DNA from: a virus
Strand: one strand, 5' to 3'
IMG/VR virus record: IMGVR_UViG_3300027917_000125
Location: 1-30,945 of that record
DNA length: 30,945 nucleotides
Of this stretch, positions 30,443-30,945 are shown piece after piece (the stretch's first letter is position 1; every line of letters starts with the position of its first letter). The translations under genes and the position numbers were made by a program. The notes beneath the pieces were generated by a model. That model saw only the letters and a list, made by a program, of their open reading frames with translations. It made no database searches and had not been told where the DNA came from.

Positions 30443-30691
30443 CTATTCATCCAGACCATTTTTATTTATGCCAAAGGAATTAAGAGGCTGTTCAAGCATC
30501 CAGTTTCTGACATCATTCATGCCATATATTACTCGTTTATGTGATAGCTTGATGAAGTCAATAAATTTCTGTTTGCCTTGGACATGGTGACTTCGCAAAT
30601 CCCTTAGTCGTTCAGGACTTACATCCAAAAGTTTTCCAAGTTGTTCTTCAGTGACAAAATTCTCATCAATAAATTTCTCAAATGCCGACAT
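30443..30691 (-). CDS. HTH (excisionase/MerR-like) DNA-binding protein
   Basis: ATG 30691 follows a perfect AAGGAGG; the frame upstream to 30778 is shadow. The 82-residue product carries a helix-turn-helix at about 11-35 (FVTEEQLGKLLDVSPERLRD followed by LRSHH), then KQKFIDFIKLSHKRVIYGMN and DVRNWMLEQP. The VTEEQ(L)..LL.VS...L..LR and closing 'xxDVRxWM' pattern resembles excisionase or MerR-type small DNA-binding proteins. It is one base from the ligase stop, so co-expressed with it. It is a candidate to bind the 14-bp palindromes just downstream. Confidence 0.65.
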   Translation of the reverse strand: MSAFEKFIDENFVTEEQLGKLLDVSPERLRDLRSHHVQGKQKFIDFIKLSHKRVIYGMNDVRNWMLEQPLNSFGINKNGLDE

Positions 30692-30692
30692 A

Positions 30693-30945
30693 TTACACCT
30701 CCTTGTCTGGGCGGAAGTCAAAGAATCTAGCGTGCCGCATATTGCCATCATCAGTTTCTTCCATGTAATGGATTTCAATCATCTTGCCGATGATTAGTTC
30801 AGGTTGTTGCCAATACACTTTTCTTTGGTGATCAGACCAACCACCGCCGACTTTGTTTTCTACACCATTCTTAAAGAGTACAATGACGCCGCCCATCATA
30901 CCCTCATACTTGCCTTTACCTTCGTAGACATCATGGATCAAGCCA
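30693..30945 (-). CDS. ATP-dependent DNA ligase, C-terminal OB-fold part; gene runs off the right edge
   Basis: The frame is open to the window edge; no start is seen (the first in-frame residues read G-L-I-H-D-V-Y-E-G-K-G). The visible 83 residues fit the OB-domain end of small ATP-dependent ligases: YEGKGKYEGMMGGVIVLF, NKVGGGWSDHQRKVYW, IGKMIEIHYMEETDDGNMRH and final FFDFRPDK. That domain closes over nicked DNA for step 1-2 chemistry; the catalytic lysine would lie upstream, outside the window. Phages use such ligases to seal Okazaki and repair nicks. The stop (TAA) ends two bases before the HTH gene's start. Confidence 0.8.
   Translation of the reverse strand, partial: GLIHDVYEGKGKYEGMMGGVIVLFKNGVENKVGGGWSDHQRKVYWQQPELIIGKMIEIHYMEETDDGNMRHARFFDFRPDKEV

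Noticed and set aside
1-30945. tRNA, rRNA, integrase or attachment site
   Set aside because: No cloverleaf, rRNA stretch or recombinase motif was seen on either strand by eye; a tRNAscan or HMM search would be needed for certainty.

Overview
The window is about 31 kb of a double-stranded DNA tailed phage (or an unintegrated phage-like contig) with a P22-type podovirus virion. The portal, scaffold, coat, gp4-like adaptor, gp10-like tail factor, needle-like coiled-coil protein, three consecutive ejection-type proteins and a tailspike-type adaptor lie on the plus strand in nearly the P22 order. The sequence is AT-rich. The host is probably Gram-negative, because the lysis region encodes a lipoprotein and a single-span coiled-coil protein that look like a spanin pair. 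No integrase, repressor with a clear lysogeny context, tRNA, CRISPR array or insertion sequence was seen.

Layout. (1) 1-2888: a minus-strand early/replication edge. A primase-polymerase gene runs off the left end, preceded by a small HTH gene with a good promoter. Next comes a winged-helix regulator bounded by a strong hairpin and a sigma-54-like promoter. A 1.25-kb non-coding divergent region follows. It holds six regularly spaced 18-bp inverted repeats, an AT-rich block and tandem 18-bp repeats, and is a good candidate for a replication origin, partition or regulatory locus. (2) 2826-5079: a consensus sigma-70-type promoter starts the late operon, which begins with a small-terminase candidate, small proteins and a lysis-like cassette (TM/coiled-coil protein, lipoprotein, NlpC/P60 hydrolase, 22-residue peptide, phospholipase A2-like protein). 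(3) 5072-12994: large terminase, portal, scaffold, coat, a small probable decoration protein framed by duplicated hairpins, and a beta-helix protein. (4) 13004-20149: small proteins, gp4- and gp10-like tail factors, duplicated lectin-like and coiled-coil fibre proteins. (5) 20149-27162: a GNAT-like protein and the ejection proteins, the last with an N-terminal lytic transglycosylase and an embedded ADP-ribosyltransferase-like domain. (6) 27162-28792: tailspike adaptor and a probable fibre or receptor-binding protein. (7) 28789-30945 on the minus strand: SNF2-type helicase, a small overlapping gene, two perfect palindromic operators, an HTH protein and the C-terminus of an ATP-dependent DNA ligase.

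The minus-strand replication genes at both edges would join into one module if the genome is circular or circularly permuted; the plus-strand block is one long, tightly coupled late operon with many TAATG/ATGA overlaps. Sites most worth checking are the six-site 18-bp array, the palindromic operators near the right end, the phospholipase-containing lysis cassette, the ART-like domain inside the ejection protein and the duplicated hairpins around the gene after the coat gene. Function calls come from reading translations by eye and recalling family motifs; no database search was run.
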